64,000 nt of DNA. It comes from Cavia porcellus (lineage: Eukaryota > Chordata > Mammalia > Rodentia > Caviidae). Both the position numbers and the translations under genes were made by a program. Positions 10,528 to 23,365 of the stretch are shown piece by piece; position 1 is the first letter of the stretch; each line of letters begins with the position of its first letter. The notes below the pieces were generated by a model that made no database searches, was not told the DNA's origin, and saw nothing but the letters and a program-made list of their open reading frames with translations. The stretch covers positions 68,809,494-68,873,493 of the forward strand of contig NW_026947490.1 of the NCBI RefSeq assembly GCF_034190915.1. The letters are read 5' to 3'.

Positions 10528-13248
10528 CTTTTTTTTTTTGTTTTTAACATTTAAAATTTTTATTAGTACATGTTTGCATTACATGCAGTAATCATCTCGG
10601 AATGGGTACAGGTACATGCCACAGCTTGTTCCTTTTTTTAAATCCTCTTTCTTTTTCCCCCTCCCTCTTTCCTCTTCCAGTTGCCTTATCCTGGTTTTCA
10701 TTCTTGTGAGATTGTCAGTCTTAGCTCATGACATCGCATAGATTTGTAACAATTGAAGTTACTTGGTTCCTGCACATAGCGTGTCTTTATCCTACGTGCT
10801 TCCCTTTCCCTGCTCCTTACTCCTCATCTCTGTGCCCTTGCACCACTTTCTTTTATTGCAAGAGATCCCTCCCCTTGTCCTCTTCTTTCCATCCTTTATT
10901 ATTCTCTTTGTACTTTGCCTCATTCAAATGAGAGCTGCAATACAGTTTTTAAACTTGTATCTCTGGTTTATTCCACACAACATTATGCTTTCCAGATGCA
11001 TCCATTTTACTGCAAATGTCTCTAATCAGTCATTAGCACAGTAGTATTCCATTATATAGAGATACATTTTCTTCATCCAATCAGCTCTTGATGGATAGAC
11101 AGGCTGTTTCCAGGATTTAGCTATTAGGAATTTTGCTTCCATAAACATGGTATTCATATATTGCTGCAGCATGATGTCTTAAGCTCCTTGGGGAAGATAC
11201 CTACTAGGAATCACTAAGTCATACGGAATTTCTAACTTTAGTCCTTTGTAAAATCTCTGTACTGATTTACATAATGACTGTACTATACATTCACTGAAAG
11301 GGGCTCCTTTTTCCCTTTAGCTTTGCCAGCATTTTTAGTGTTCGAGTTCTTCAAGATTGCAATTCTTTCTGGAATAATATGGTACCTTAGTGTTATTTTA
11401 TTTTTCAGTTCTCTAACAGGTAGAGACAGTGAATTTTTTTCCATATATTTTTGACATTTGTATTTTTTCCTCAGCGTAGTCTCTGTTCATTTCTTGTGCC
11501 CACTTCTTGACTGGTTCTTTCATTTTAAGTGGTTTAATTTGTTTTAGTTCTTTGTATATTATGAATATTAGTACTATGTCTGAGGAGTAGCTGGGAAAAA
11601 TTTTTTCCTGATTCTGTAGGTTGTCTCTTTATTCTGCTTTATTCTCTTTATTCTGCTTGATTCTTTTGTTATACAGAATCTGTTTAGTCTCAAATAATCC
11701 CATGTATCGATTCTTCCTGTTGTTTCTTTTGTAGTTGAGTTTCTGTTTAGGAATTCCTTCCTACACCTGTGTCTTCAAGTGTTTCATCTGTTTTATCTTT
11801 CTAGGTTTAATATTTCTGATTTAGTATTTAGGTCTTTGATCCACTTTGATTTTAATATATTATATGACCAGATATAAAGGTCCAGTTTCAATCTTCTGCA
11901 AACAGATAATCACCTTTCCAAGCACCACTTGTTAAATAGATTGTCTTTCCTCCAACATACATTTTGGTCCCTTTGTCAAAGATGCAAAAATCCTCAACAA
12001 ATTACTAGCAAGTAAAATGCAGCACATATAAAAAAATCCATCATGATCAAGTAAGTTTCATCCCAAAGATGCAAAGATGGTTCAACATTCATAAGTCAAT
12101 ACATATAATACATCACATAAACAGAAGTAGGATCAAAAACCATATGATTTCAAGGCATAACCGCAGCATTCCAGAGACTGAGACAGGAGGATTGCTGTGG
12201 GTTGGAGGTCACACAGAGCCACATAGTGAGTTCAAGGCCAGTCTGAACTACACAGCAAGATCCTTACTAAACAAGGAAGAAGCAAGCAAGCAAAAACCAC
12301 ATGATCGTATCAGTAGGTACAGAAAAGACTTTTAACAAAATCCAACACTCTTTCATGTTAAGAACACTGAAGAATGATCATACCCTATTATAATAAAAGC
12401 TATTTATGATAAACCAACAGCCAATATCATAATAAATAGGGAAAAACTGAAAGCATTTCCCCTAAAATCAGAAACTTGACAAGAATGTCTTCTATGACCT
12501 TTTCTATTTAACATAGCACTTGAAACATTAGCCAGAGCAATCAAGAAGAAGAATAAATAAAAGAGAGACATATAGGAAAGGAAGACTTCAAATTATCATT
12601 ATTTGTAGATGACATGATACTCTACACAGAAAACAGAAAGAATCCCACCAAAAACCTAGTAGAATTAATAACAAATTTTACAACATAGAAGGAAACAAGA
12701 TCAACACAAAAATCACTAGCATTTGGGTCTATCAATAATGAATAGGACAAGAAGGAAACTTTGAAAACAATACAGTTCACAGTCACATTAAGACAAAATG
12801 AAATACCTAGGATTTAGCCTAAGGAAATGGAAGACTTCTACAAAGAAACCTACAGCACTCTGAAGAAGGAGGTTGAAGAGAACATTAGAAAATGAAAAGA
12901 TATCCCCTGCTTCTGGATAGGTAGAACCAATCTTGTCAAAGTGTCCACACTCCCAAGGTTGTTGTACAGATTCAGTACAGTCTCAGTCAAAATATCAACA
13001 ACATACTTTACAAAACTAGAGAAAAAAAATCCTAAAATTTCTATAGAACCAGAAAAGACTCATAATAGCAAAAGAAATTTTGGGTAACAAAAACTAAGCA
13101 GGAAGCCTTGCAATATCTGACTTCAGACTATACTACAAAGCAACAGTGATAAAACTGGTATAGCACTGAAACAAAAACAGATACATGGATCAATGGAAAA
13201 CAATAAAGAATATAAGTACCTTCACAGACGTATTCAACTATCTTATCT
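10528..13248 (-). mobile_element. LINE-1 with 5' inversion (twin priming)
   Basis: 10528 to about 11983 is the 3' part of an L1 in reverse orientation (A-tail at the left, 3' UTR, ORF2 C-terminus). About 11981-13248 is the adjoining upstream part of ORF2 in forward orientation: the reverse transcriptase region including a 'tagatgacatgatactctac' block (the FADD-type catalytic motif) at about 12605. In L1 coordinates the two parts meet almost exactly: both carry the ATCTTTG motif, at 13243-13249 and, reverse-complemented, at about 11974-11982. No ORF2 is open. A B1 lies inside at 12149-12290. Confidence 0.88.
12149..12290 (+). mobile_element. B1 SINE inserted in the L1
   Basis: B1 body with 'aggcataaccgcagcattcc', 'gagacaggaggattgctgtg' and 'gtgagttcaaggccagtctg' in order. 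Its TSD is CAAAAACCATATGAT (12134-12148) and CAAAAACCACATGAT (12291-12305), 14 of 15 matching. The duplicated bases are L1 ORF2 sequence, so B1 came after the L1. Confidence 0.9.
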
Positions 13249-13263
13249 TTGTAGCCAACTTTT
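13249..13263. repeat. Right target-site duplication of twin-primed L1
   Basis: TTGTAGCCAACTTTT, partner of 10513-10527. It follows directly on the end of the inverted ORF2 segment. Confidence 0.65.
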
Positions 13264-13420
13264 TTATGTTTCAGTGAAAGATGAACTTTAGTTGTGTTAG
13301 AACATCTCTGAAGTTTTCAACTTGATTGAAGTGAATACTAATTAGAAGAGGGAATTTCAACTTTAACTACATGCAAATGTTTTGTTTTGTCTTTTGGTCT
13401 TGTTTGTGTTTTGCTTGGTT

Positions 13421-13585
13421 TGCAGTACTGAGGATGGAACCCAGGCCTTCTTACTTTTCTTCCATGGAGGCACACTGCCTGTTCTTTTTCAAATTTTGTT
13501 TTGAGACAGGGCCTCAAGTTGTCTGGGCTGGTCTCAAACTTGTGCTCTTCCTCTCTCAGCCTCCAGAGTAGCTGATGAGTGAGCT
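13421..13585 (-). mobile_element. B1-dID dimeric SINE, diverged
   Basis: Left part (about 13421-13480) contains the antisense ID-type B-box region 'tactgaggatggaacccagg'. The right part (about 13495-13580) is antisense B1 (TTTTGAGACAGGGCCTCAAG to 'cagcctccagagtagctgat'). On the minus strand this is B1 followed by an ID-like monomer, the order of the B1-dID dimers known from squirrels, dormice and beavers among others. Confidence 0.72.
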
Positions 13586-14394
13586 TTCATTTCCCAACTC
13601 AGCAGTGGAAAAAATGTTTCAAGGAATGATGTAGTTTTAACAAACACTAGATACAAGCAAAGGACCTGATTCTTGAGTTCAGTGTACCAAATTGAGTATA
13701 TTATATAATGCCTTTGAAGGTGTTAAATTATGTTGTGTCCCAGTATTACAGTACTAACACTGAATCAGCAGCTCAGCTCTATTTTAGGAATCTGTATACT
13801 CCAAAAATTTGCCAGAGTTTATGATCACACTACCCTTGATGTTATAAAACAAATACTAATATTTTGCCCAAATGGGGTGAAAACCAGAAAGAAGGAAGGC
13901 AAAGACTAAAACTCCACTTTGAATTTTCTGTAACCCTAAGGTCAGAAACAAACAAAGCACATCATGCTGAGCATCTCTGCACTTCTGCTCTAATCTACTG
14001 CCAAGATTAGTCTCATTGCTTTAGAGAAATAATGAGCTCAAGATACTGCTTCAACCTTGGACTAAAATTTCCTAACATGGATTAACTGGCACTGGGAACT
14101 AAATGAAGCTGTGTTGCTGGACCAATAGTATACATCATTCCTCCCTCATCAATAGCTCCTTCTAAAAGAATCTGCTTCACTCAGCTTGAAGGGTCCACCA
14201 GACTTACCACAACTGCCTAACCCTGCCCCTAACCCTAACCTATTGTTGCTAAGGGGAGGAACCAAGATTAAAGAAATACCCAAAACAATCATTTGAACAG
14301 AGGTTCTAGATACTTTGAGAGAATAAAATAAGATTGGAGGTAGTTGGGATAGTGAATGAGCTATTAGGGCAGATTTTGAAAAGTCAGGTTTTCT
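13586..14394. other. Unassigned sequence
   Basis: No gene recognised. A short CCCTAACCCTAACC run at about 14226-14241 resembles two telomere units but is too short to call an interstitial telomeric repeat. Confidence 0.45.
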
Positions 14395-14708
14395 TGTCAC
14401 TTTCTTCTTCACTGGGACAAAATATCTGATACCATGGCTTAGCTCACATTTTGGGAATTTCAGTCCTTGTATGTTCAGTGGGCTCCAGCATGGCAGGAGG
14501 GTCTGGGGAAAGAAAGATGCTCACCTCATAGCAGCCAGGAACTTGAGAGCAAAGAGAGCCAGGAAAGAGCGTCTCCTTACAGGCCACACCCCAGCTGCCT
14601 CTTTCCACCAGGCCTCCTGCCCTAACACCAAGCCAGCTGTAGATCCCCTTCACCCTGATCCCTTCCGTAAGCCCTGACTCTGGGTGCGTGAGGGTACAAA
14701 CCATGACA
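14395..14708 (-). mobile_element. MaLR-type LTR, solo, reverse orientation
   Basis: Right end reads 'gtacaaaccatgaca' (reverse complement TGTCATGGTTTGTAC, the LTR start). Left end is 'tgtcactttcttcttcactg', the reverse of the MaLR terminus. Contains the typical 'gctcacctcatagcagccag' block. About 314 bp. Confidence 0.85.
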
Positions 14709-15699
14709 CAAGCTATTTATTGAAAGAAGTTCATTTCTCTTTTAGAACTTTTCACTTCTTTGTACTTTATTTTCCAAATCTTCCTTGGGAAATAGATGTG
14801 CATCTTTCTCATTAGTGACATCCTATGCTGAGGCTGGACAGAGGAGGTCCATTTTTACTGGGGTTATAGCAAATTCCCACTTCCTTTCATACACCAATGG
14901 CTCTCAGCAGGGATCTAATAGCATTTTCAGTGGAACAATTCTTCATTATGCAGAATCATCCCCTAGACTACAAGATGTATAACATCTCTGGTCCCGAGGC
15001 ACTAAATGACACAGTGCCTCTCAGTCATTCTGACAACTAAAAGCATAGTGCATACATTTCCAAATGTCCCACGAGTGGGCAGAATATTGCCTGTAGTTGA
15101 ACACTACTGATCTAGCCATTAATAAACTCATTTCCATTAATTGCAATGGAGTAAATCTTAATGAAGACAGTGGCTCATAAATAAGAATATCAAATAATTT
15201 TAATTTTTCCCGAAGCATTCAAGTCAATGGTAGGTGATATCCTTGAAAGCCTGTTATGTTCGTTTCATGATGCATGATTGAAAAGTGAAGCATGGGATGT
15301 TATCCTCTTACTTTTGCACAAAATCCTCAGAATGAAAATGAATAATGACAAGTAAAATCAATAGGTAAAAAGCATAAACATTCCATGAAGAGCGTGGAAC
15401 AGATGGCAAGAGGAAAATGGACCTCGGTCTGAAGACGACGGCTAGGCTAAAAGAAGATCCAAAGAAAGTTCATGATCTCCAAAAGACAATAGGAAGGGGA
15501 ACGAACGTGCTGTTAAGAGCAGAGGTGGAAGCCAACACTCTGAGCTCCTGCTGTGCTGGACCCCAGTCAGAAGATGCTGCTGCTCTTGGACCAATAAAGA
15601 TAAATATTGCTTTAAAAACTGTGCTTCAAATTTAAAAATATATTTTAAAAACATGGTATATGTACTTGTATTCCTCTATGATCTAGGATGCTAACCTCC
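14709..15699. other. Unassigned sequence
   Basis: Short frames only; no gene or repeat recognised. Confidence 0.45.
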
Positions 15700-16000
15700 C
15701 AGATAATCACACGAGCCTCTCATCAACACTCTTCATGCTGTGTGACTATGTCAGCTCCTCAGTGCACCTCAGGACCACTCCATTATGATCTCTTTCTCCA
15801 ACCTGTTCTTTGCTTCTTCTAGCACCATTCCATAGATTATGCATCCATTAATTCATTTATCCAGATATCGAGGAGGGAGGCACTACGTCCTCACTGGAAT
15901 GTAAACTCTGATGGAAGGACCTTTTTCAGTACCTTCAGTAATACTTGAGAATAGTAACTACTTAATAAATACCGCATGGACAAATGAACAAACACATCTA
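15700..16000 (+). repeat. L2 LINE 3' end
   Basis: 'ggaatgtaaactctgatgga' then 'agtacttgagaatagtaact' (approximate) and 'cttaataaatac...gaacaaa' follow the L2 3' terminal pattern (gain of TAAGCTCC, then CAATAAATGTTTGTTGAATGA). The copy is strongly diverged. Confidence 0.6.
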
Positions 16001-16249
16001 AGGATCAATCAGATAAATATTTAATGAACAGGTAGCAAGTATTTGAAGAAGACTGAGTATGTTTACATAGCTCTTTAATTCTTCGAAGTTGACAGCATGA
16101 AAAAAAGACACAATACATTATGGTTCCACGACTGAATGTCCCAGGCTAGCTGGGCTACAGGGAAGGGTCATAATCAAGTCTGCCTGCCCTCACCTGGTCA
16201 CTTCCAGCAGTGCCATAGAGGGAGGTGCCCTTACCTTTACTCAGTGTTT

Positions 16250-16515
16250 CTTCCTAGATGGCTAAAGATGGTGAATATTTTTTCATATACTTTTTGGCCA
16301 TTTACATTTTTTTCTCTTGAGAAGTCTGTTCAGTCCACTTACTGACTGGAGTATTTGTAATTTTGGTGTTAAGTTTTCAAGTTCTTTATATATTCTAGAT
16401 GTTAGTCCTCTACCAAGGGTGGCTGGCAAAGGTTTTCTCTGATTTGGGGAAGCGTCTCCTCACTTTGTTGATTGTTTGCTATACAGAAGCTTTTTAATTT
16501 GATGTAACTACATTC
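16250..16515 (-). mobile_element. LINE-1 ORF2 C-terminal fragment
   Basis: 'gaatattttttcatatactt', 'gttctttatatattctagat' and 'tatacagaagctttttaatt' are the standard antisense L1 ORF2 C-terminal words in the right order. Both ends are lost. Confidence 0.85.
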
Positions 16516-18183
16516 AGTGCTACTATTTCCTGAGCCACTGGTAAGGCAGGAAAAAAGATGATGATGGCTTAAGCCCAGCCTGAGCAATCTGTAAGACCAA
16601 GTCTCAGAGAGGTGGTGGCAAATGAGGATGAAAAGCAAGCTTTTCTAAGGATGTCTATGTGCAGAAGCTTCTAGGCAATGACCATCTCACACTGGAAGAG
16701 CTGTAGGGTTGCCAGCCCTAAATACACAAAGACTATCTTAAAGATGTATCCAAAGTGGTATTTTATAAAGGATATGAGCTGAAGATGGCAAATTATTAAC
16801 CCCAGACACTTGGGGGAAAACTGTTGTACCATGAGATGTGGCCCAAAATATGGTGTTTAGGGTTATTAAATTATTCAAGTAAAAGACATACCACCCCAGC
16901 CCCACTCAAAGTATTTCCCCTCGCTTTCAACAACTCATCCCATCATTCTTGTCACTGTCTGAAGCGGTGCTGGAGTCCTCTTTCCTGAGTGTCCATACTT
17001 GCACTGTTACAGCCTTCCCCATATTCTAAATGTTCACCTTCCGTGGTCATTTTGACTTTGGAAGAAGCGAAAAGTCACACTGTACAGATCAGTGAGTAAG
17101 GTGGATAAGGCGCCCAGTCATGTTCTTATGAACCTAACTTTTTATTAGATGGCATTCAGTAGCTGCATTCACAGTGCTTTTTAATCATATCTTGTAAAAC
17201 AGTCAGGAAAGAAAACCTGCAGCACTGCCACAGAAAGTAGGAAGAATGATGGGATAAGTATGTTCACAGCAAGGGGGAGGATCTTGAGAGGAATTAATTG
17301 CAATGTGTCTTTTAATGTAATAATTTTATTTAAATCTGCATGTTCACCACACAGTCTGATCACACATCACACATTGAGGCCTCTAAGGCCACCAGCCATG
17401 TACACAGGAGCCATGCTTCAAGTCAGGCACAGGAAGACAGCAGGACCTGCATCCAGGGTGATGCATCTCTGCTCTAGATCCAGGGTCCCTGTAACCCTGC
17501 TCCCTCAAATCCAAACCCCAGCAATGGACTCTTGAGGACAGAGATCACTTTTCAATGGGCTAAGCCATCTGAAAATCAACATGATGTGAGATTTATCAGG
17601 ATTAACAGAACTAGGAATAAAGTAGCAGAAAAGTCCAATTAAGCCCTTGCAATTCCTGTGATTCTGTTTTGAATTTTAAATTTTCTTGGTTGGGAAAATA
17701 AATGAAAAGGTTAAGAATGGAGCTGAAGTTAAAAGATTACAAAAGAAATCTCTCTCAGCCATGTGATGCACAGAGCGATATCTGGTATCCCTGCAGCCAC
17801 CACTGTGACTGCCACCATGTGAAACAGAAAGCATGGGCTTCAGATGCAAATAACAGTGAAGCTGACATGAACACTGTGGGCCCTGCTGGAAAAGGCACTA
17901 TTCTTCCAAAGTCTTGATCTCTTCTTTACTGCCCTTATCTATAAATGATTGTTAACTGAATAAACAGTTTCATTGTTAATTGAGACATTTTTCTAAGCTG
18001 TTATACTCTAGGTCAGAAAACCACACCTGACCTCCTTTGGCTGGTGCAGGAGAGAGTTTAGTTTAGTTGTTGTTGTTTATTTCAGTTTTCTTTTTTTTTT
18101 TAAATTGGGATGAGGACAAACAGGGATTAAAATATTGGTGAATTATAGACTTGGCTTCTGTCCATTCTTCTGTTTCACTGTTT
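16516..18183. other. Unassigned sequence
   Basis: Overlapping frames at 17181-17535 and 17702-17917 show no domain. No further repeats recognised. Confidence 0.45.
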
Positions 18184-18290
18184 TGTTTTTGAAATCGGGT
18201 CTTGCTAAATCACCTAACCAGCTTTGAAAATGGGGTCTTCCTACTTCAACCTCCAGAGCAGCTGGGATTACAGATGTGTGTCACTGAGCT
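18184..18290 (-). mobile_element. B1 SINE, old
   Basis: Antisense B1 words 'ttttgaaatcgggtcttgct' and 'caacctccagagcagctggg' then 'attacagatgtgtgtcactg'. Strongly diverged. Confidence 0.7.
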
Positions 18291-18299
18291 CAATCTATC

Positions 18300-18415
18300 C
18301 ATCCCCAATATGGTCATTAAATGATTTTCCAGGCATGTTCTAGACTCTGAGGATACATCAGCAATCAAAATGTCCTCCTAGAGCTTCCTTTCTAGAGGAA
18401 ATCTTAAAGTAAGAG
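18300..18415 (-). repeat. Probable L2 fragment
   Basis: 'ccaggcatgttctagactct', 'gaggatacatcagcaatcaa', 'agagcttcctttctag' parallel the antisense L2 3' region (caggca-ttctag-...-ggatacagcag-...-gagcttacattctag). Confidence 0.55.
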
Positions 18416-18426
18416 ATTAGATGCTA

Positions 18427-18837
18427 TTTCAGTTACTTTTCTCCCATTGCTGAAACAAAATAGCCAATGAAAAAAGTTAAAAGAAAGTTTTGCAGTTTGC
18501 AGAGGTTTAGTCTATAATCAGCTGGCTCAAAGGCAGGATGGCACATGGCAGAGGGGCAACAGTTTATGGCAGCTGAGGACAACTAAAGAAACAAGAGCAG
18601 CAAGAGGGAACAAACCTCTTTTTGCCCCTTTTTGTCTTATCCAGACTACTGGGACTAGGGCAGTGCCAATCCAATCAATGGAGTGATCCAGCAATCACCA
18701 GACTTAATACCAGCACCCTTAATCCCAGCATTACTCAACAAATGAATCACATACTCTAGATTCAGGTGCCTCTAAAAGACCTGCCCTCTCATGACTGCAT
18801 GAAACTTTGGGGGCACATCCAGACACAAACCATGACA
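18427..18837 (-). mobile_element. MaLR LTR, reverse orientation
   Basis: Right end 'gacacaaaccatgaca' gives the LTR start TGTCATGGTTTGTGTC on the minus strand. Left end 'cagttacttttctcccattg' is the reverse of the MaLR terminus. It directly adjoins an internal region to its right, so unlike the other MaLR copies here it is not a solo LTR. Confidence 0.85.
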
Positions 18838-20310
18838 TTCCACTCCTGGGCCCCCAAAGACTCATGCACATTCCTTTATGCAAAAGACATTTAGTCCCTC
18901 TCTAAGAGTTGCCAACGTCTTGATAGATTCAGCATTGCTGAAAAGTCTAAGTCCTCAGTCTGAGATATAAGGCAAACTCTTAGTTGTGAGCCTCTGTACA
19001 AATGAAAAGAAAATTAAACACGTCTAACATTCAATGACACAAAATAAATATTTGCATCCCAAAAGTTATAAATGTGGTTATAAAGGAATGGGACCAAAGC
19101 AAGTCCAAAATGCAGCAGAGCGAATTTTAAATCCTGTAGTTCCATGTGTAGCATCTCAAGTATTCTGTAGCAAGTCATGAACTTCAAAGGGTTTGGATGG
19201 CTCCACCACTACAGCACTGCTGGTGATTGTAACTCCCATGGCTTCTCTTTTGAGCTATCTCTGCTCCCTTCTTGTATTTTTCATCAGATGATTCACATTC
19301 CTGGCTTCTTCAAATTTCTGGGGTCTCCACTGCACTTTGGCTTCACCCTCACAGCTTCACACACTCCTCTTAGTGCCGTACTGCCTGGCTTCCCAGGCCT
19401 TCTTCAGAAATCTGGGTGGAAGCCTTCTAACTCCACAACTCTTGCATTGTGCATGCACCTAAAACCAGTACCATGTGGTTGATGCCAAGATCTGCTGCCA
19501 GCAGAAGCAGTGGCCAGGCTTCCCTCTCTCTCGGACATAGGGACCAGTATCAGGATCACTGAGCACTCTGAATCCAGTTCTGAGGAACAAATTCTGTAGG
19601 CCACAGTCATTCTGGAACATGGCGTTCTGTGATTTTCTTCTCAAAGCAAAGTCTCTCACTTTGGCAATTTTGAGACTACAAAGGCTGCTTCTTTAATGGC
19701 CTCAGATCATATTTTCTATTCTCCTGTTCCTTCTCAGCATTTAAGATCTCCTCTGCTCTATCTGCAGTCTACAGCTTTACTAGAGCTTCCTTTCTGACCA
19801 AACTTACAACATTTTACATCGTTCTGCTAGGCTCTTTGCTTTTGATTCTCAACATAGATCTAGTAAAAAAAAAAACCTCAGCAGTAGCCATGACACCACT
19901 TTAATATTAACCATGACATCACTTTAATATCTTGAAATTTCTTTTGCCAGATTAATTAGTCCACCACCTTTAATCTCAATATCAGGCAAATTCTCTGGAC
20001 ATTAGCAAAATGTAGATAAAATTTCTACCAAGTCATAATGCAAGTTGGCAGGAGTCCAAAAACCAATGCAGACCCTCTTCCCATCTGAAACTTCCATAGT
20101 CTGGTTTTCACTGGCAAGATTTCTATCAGCCTTCTGGTCTTCTGTGCTCTGACCAGAATGTCCCATAGTACAGTCCAAAGCATTCTAACTCAACTTTTTC
20201 ATCTAGAATCTTTAAACTTTTCCAAACTCCTCCCATAAGCCATTCTCAAAGTCAAGTATAATCACTGCAGTGGTCCCACTTCTGATCCGAAATTTTGTTG
20301 TAGTTATGGA
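18838..20310 (-). mobile_element. MaLR internal region (MST/THE1-internal-like), decayed
   Basis: The antisense text follows the mammalian MaLR internal sequence: 'attccactcctgggccccca' just inside the LTR, then 'gcaagtccaaaatgcagcag', 'tctatcagccttctggtctt', and the far end 'ggtcccacttctgatccgaa'. No frame remains. MaLR elements are gag-like, non-autonomous relatives of ERVL. The second LTR expected to the right is not recognisable. Confidence 0.72.
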
Positions 20311-20936
20311 ATACAAGGGAATAGATTCACTATAGTACACAAAATTTATAGGGTTATTTTCTAATATTAACCCAAAGAGTCAAGTGCAGAAGAGCCCAAG
20401 AGATCTGTCTATTCACTAGGGAACCAAAGGATCCAGCGGAGGGCCTAGATCCCATGGCAATGTCCTGCAAGAGTCCAGCTGAAAATCTAGGGCCCATAGC
20501 AATTATCCTCCATGAGTCCAGCTGGAGGCCTAGTACACACAACAATGTCTCATGCAAGTTTGTATCAAAGATCTGCACTGGTAAGGTCCAAAGATCAGTG
20601 GCAGGAGCTAGAAAATCTGAACTTCCAAAATGAAGGCTCTGTGCCAGCAGGCTGAGAGATCTGCACTGGAGCTAGGAGGCACTGCTCAAGGTAAGGATCA
20701 GAGCTCCCCGAAAAGAACCACAGCCATCCTCAGAGACAGCAAGGACCTGAGCTCCTCTAGGGAGAAGAAGAGCTGAGTTCACATCAGGAAAACCAGTGCA
20801 AAAGCTTCTCTATAATCAATAGTATTCCACCTTCCCCTCTGGCTCTGCTAGTATGCTGCTGACAACAATCCTCAGGTGGGCCTTCCATACCCAGCACCAT
20901 GCTGATTCAGTTCAAGTTGACTGTTAGTTAATCTAC
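20311..20936 (-). mobile_element. LTR-like dispersed repeat, copy 1
   Basis: The reverse complement aligns over several hundred bases with the forward copy at 44640-45280: shared landmarks include 'gaactgaatcagcatggtgc', 'gggcccacctgaggattgtt', 'gatggctgtggt', and 'acttgcatgagacatt'. Length and lack of frames suggest an LTR, possibly ERVL/MLT2-like, but ends are not defined. Confidence 0.6.
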
Positions 20937-23278
20937 CACAGATGTCCTTTGTTCACTTGATTTATTTCTGTTCAGCAGAAGAACTGGTGACAGGAAAAAG
21001 GTTTAGAAAAGAGTTTGAACATATTTTTCGGATACCCACTTAGAAATTGTCACTAAAAAGTCCACCTTTGCTCCCACTCATGCTATTGGAAGCCTTTTAC
21101 TCACATTATAAATCTATATAATTCAGGAAGGCTATGGTTTCTTAGCATTTCTATGACAAAAAATTATGCCAGAAAGTAGGAGGAGATATTAGCAAGTGTG
21201 TGAAGACATATCTGTAAACTTGCTTCATCAGGTTCTAGCCATGTGACGGTTTCAGAGGAAAACACCATCAACTCTGTGACCCAGTGCTCAGCAATGTCGC
21301 ACTGTCCAGTCACCTCCTCTGTGCAGAGTACAGTTCAAGGTTCTACCCTTCATTAAATAAAAGCTTCTTGTGGTTCAGATGTGTTGACTCACTTTTAAAA
21401 CAAAATGGAAATCAACAAACAAATGGCAGTCACAATGGCATAGACCATGTAGTCCTGGTCCTGAAAATCAGTGCACCAAAAAGATAAAGGCCTATCCAGG
21501 TTCACCAAAAATCCAGAGGCAACGCAGGAATGCGTGTTGGCTGCCATATGATCAGCAGGAACCACATGCTGTGCTCTGTTTTGCACCTTGATAGCCCAGC
21601 TATGACGAAGGTAGCTGGTTTATCCTAACTTACACATGGGGTACAAGGCCGCCTACCAAAGTCAAAGAGAGCTGCTGTATTGTGCAGGAAGTGATGAGGT
21701 CAGAGCAGAAGATCCCGAGGCCCATGTTCCACAGCTTATTTTCATACATTTGGGGTAATTACCAATTTTTTATTTTTCACTTTAATAAAAAAAAGGTCAA
21801 GAAAACTTGTACTTCTGGGATTTTTCTGGTCCTCACACGGTCTTAAGAATAATACTTTGACAAGTTAGGTATTAATGTTCAGGAACCTGTTGGTGCATTT
21901 TACTTTGAAATATCAAAATCTAATACGTAGAGGATGAGGCACTGCATGCATTCTGACTGAGGGTGGCCAAGTGTCTGGGAGAAGCGCATCACAGTGAACA
22001 ACTGTGGTCTCCGGTGCCTACTTATGCAAGTCTCTGTGTCTCAATTCTGTCTCTTTCTTTCCTCCTTTTCAAACTGCCTGCAATATGTCCCAGACATCAG
22101 AACTTTGTTAGCAATTCCTGCCCACAGCTGGAGGGACCCTATATCCATTTTCCACAAGAAATGAGGTTCCCCAGAGATGCTATGTTCATCAAATATGAAC
22201 AAACATAGCACAAATCCATGCTGTGCTCTCAATCATACTGACATAGTCTTTTGTAGTGTTTCATCCAATTTCAGCTTTCTTCTTGTCTGAGAAGTAGATT
22301 GGGGTATGTAGTGACAGGTCCAGCTCTGCAGTTTGAGGAACACAGTATGGAGTGAGACTGTGAATCCCTTTTCCAGTAAGTAGGAAGCATTTCAAGATGG
22401 CAATGGAAGAGCCTGGGGAGACCGGCCACAAACCAGCCCAGCGTGGTATATGCTTAGACATTTTCTCTTTTGTGTTTCTTATGGTAAGCTCATGCCAGAT
22501 GATGGCTGAACAATAAATGTGAAGTCAGAGTTGAAATGTAGCAGGACAGGAGATTTCAAAGGTGTCACAGCAAACTTGAAACGTCTGTGGTGTCCACCGA
22601 GTGGGCTGAGGGCTGATCAACAGAGGTGAGTGATTGGGGTAGCCGTAGCTGTGGGGCCAGTTCCAGGGGCACTGTGCTCTTTCTGAAGGGACCCTAAAGA
22701 AAACACTTCTGCAAAGAAAAGAATTCGCTGCCAACCCAACGTGCCAGATTATAGTTACACCAAGGAAGGGTTTGAAGGAAGGCAGAGTAACTAGAGCACT
22801 GCATGAGCAGGCAGCCTTGCTTTTATAATTTTGAATTTTAGCACAGGCATTATTCAGTGCTGTCTAATATAGATCTGTTTCCTCCCTCAGAGTGGCAAGA
22901 GAGAAAAAATATGCACAGTACCAAGTCCTGCACGAAGTCACCTTATAACAATCCCATTTGGGATCCAGCCTCAGGAATCAGGAGTCTAAATTCATGACTC
23001 AAAATTTTCTTCACTTGGCCCACTTTTCTACATTTATTTTTAAAAGAAAATATTTTACTCTGCTGATAGAAATTTGAACAATAATGTAGAATTATGTAAA
23101 ATTCAAAGTGAAAGTCTCTGATTTCAGTCTTTTTATGAGGAACTTATATCTTTTCTAATTTTTCTATAAAATTTTTCACATTATATTATAAATAGTTCTT
23201 TTAAAATTCTGTATTTTTCACTGTCTCATTTATCTTTTTTGTTTGCTTGCCAGTGTAGATTAAGACTTGTTTTTAGGG
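20937..23278. other. Unassigned sequence
   Basis: Mixed composition, then strongly AT-rich from about 23030. Small frames on both strands only. No host gene recognised. Confidence 0.45.
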
Positions 23279-23317
23279 AAAAGGAGGGAGGAAGAATGAG
23301 GGAGAGAGAAAGGGAGG

Positions 23318-23359
<42 letters not shown>
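23279..23359. repeat. (AG)n microsatellite in a purine tract
   Basis: Pure AG from about 23320 to 23359, preceded by GGAG/GAAG-type purine sequence. A mirror-symmetric purine tract of this kind can in principle form a triplex. Confidence 0.95.

Positions 23360-23365
<6 letters not shown>

Noticed and set aside
14222..14243. Interstitial telomere repeat
   Set aside because: Only about two CCCTAA units.
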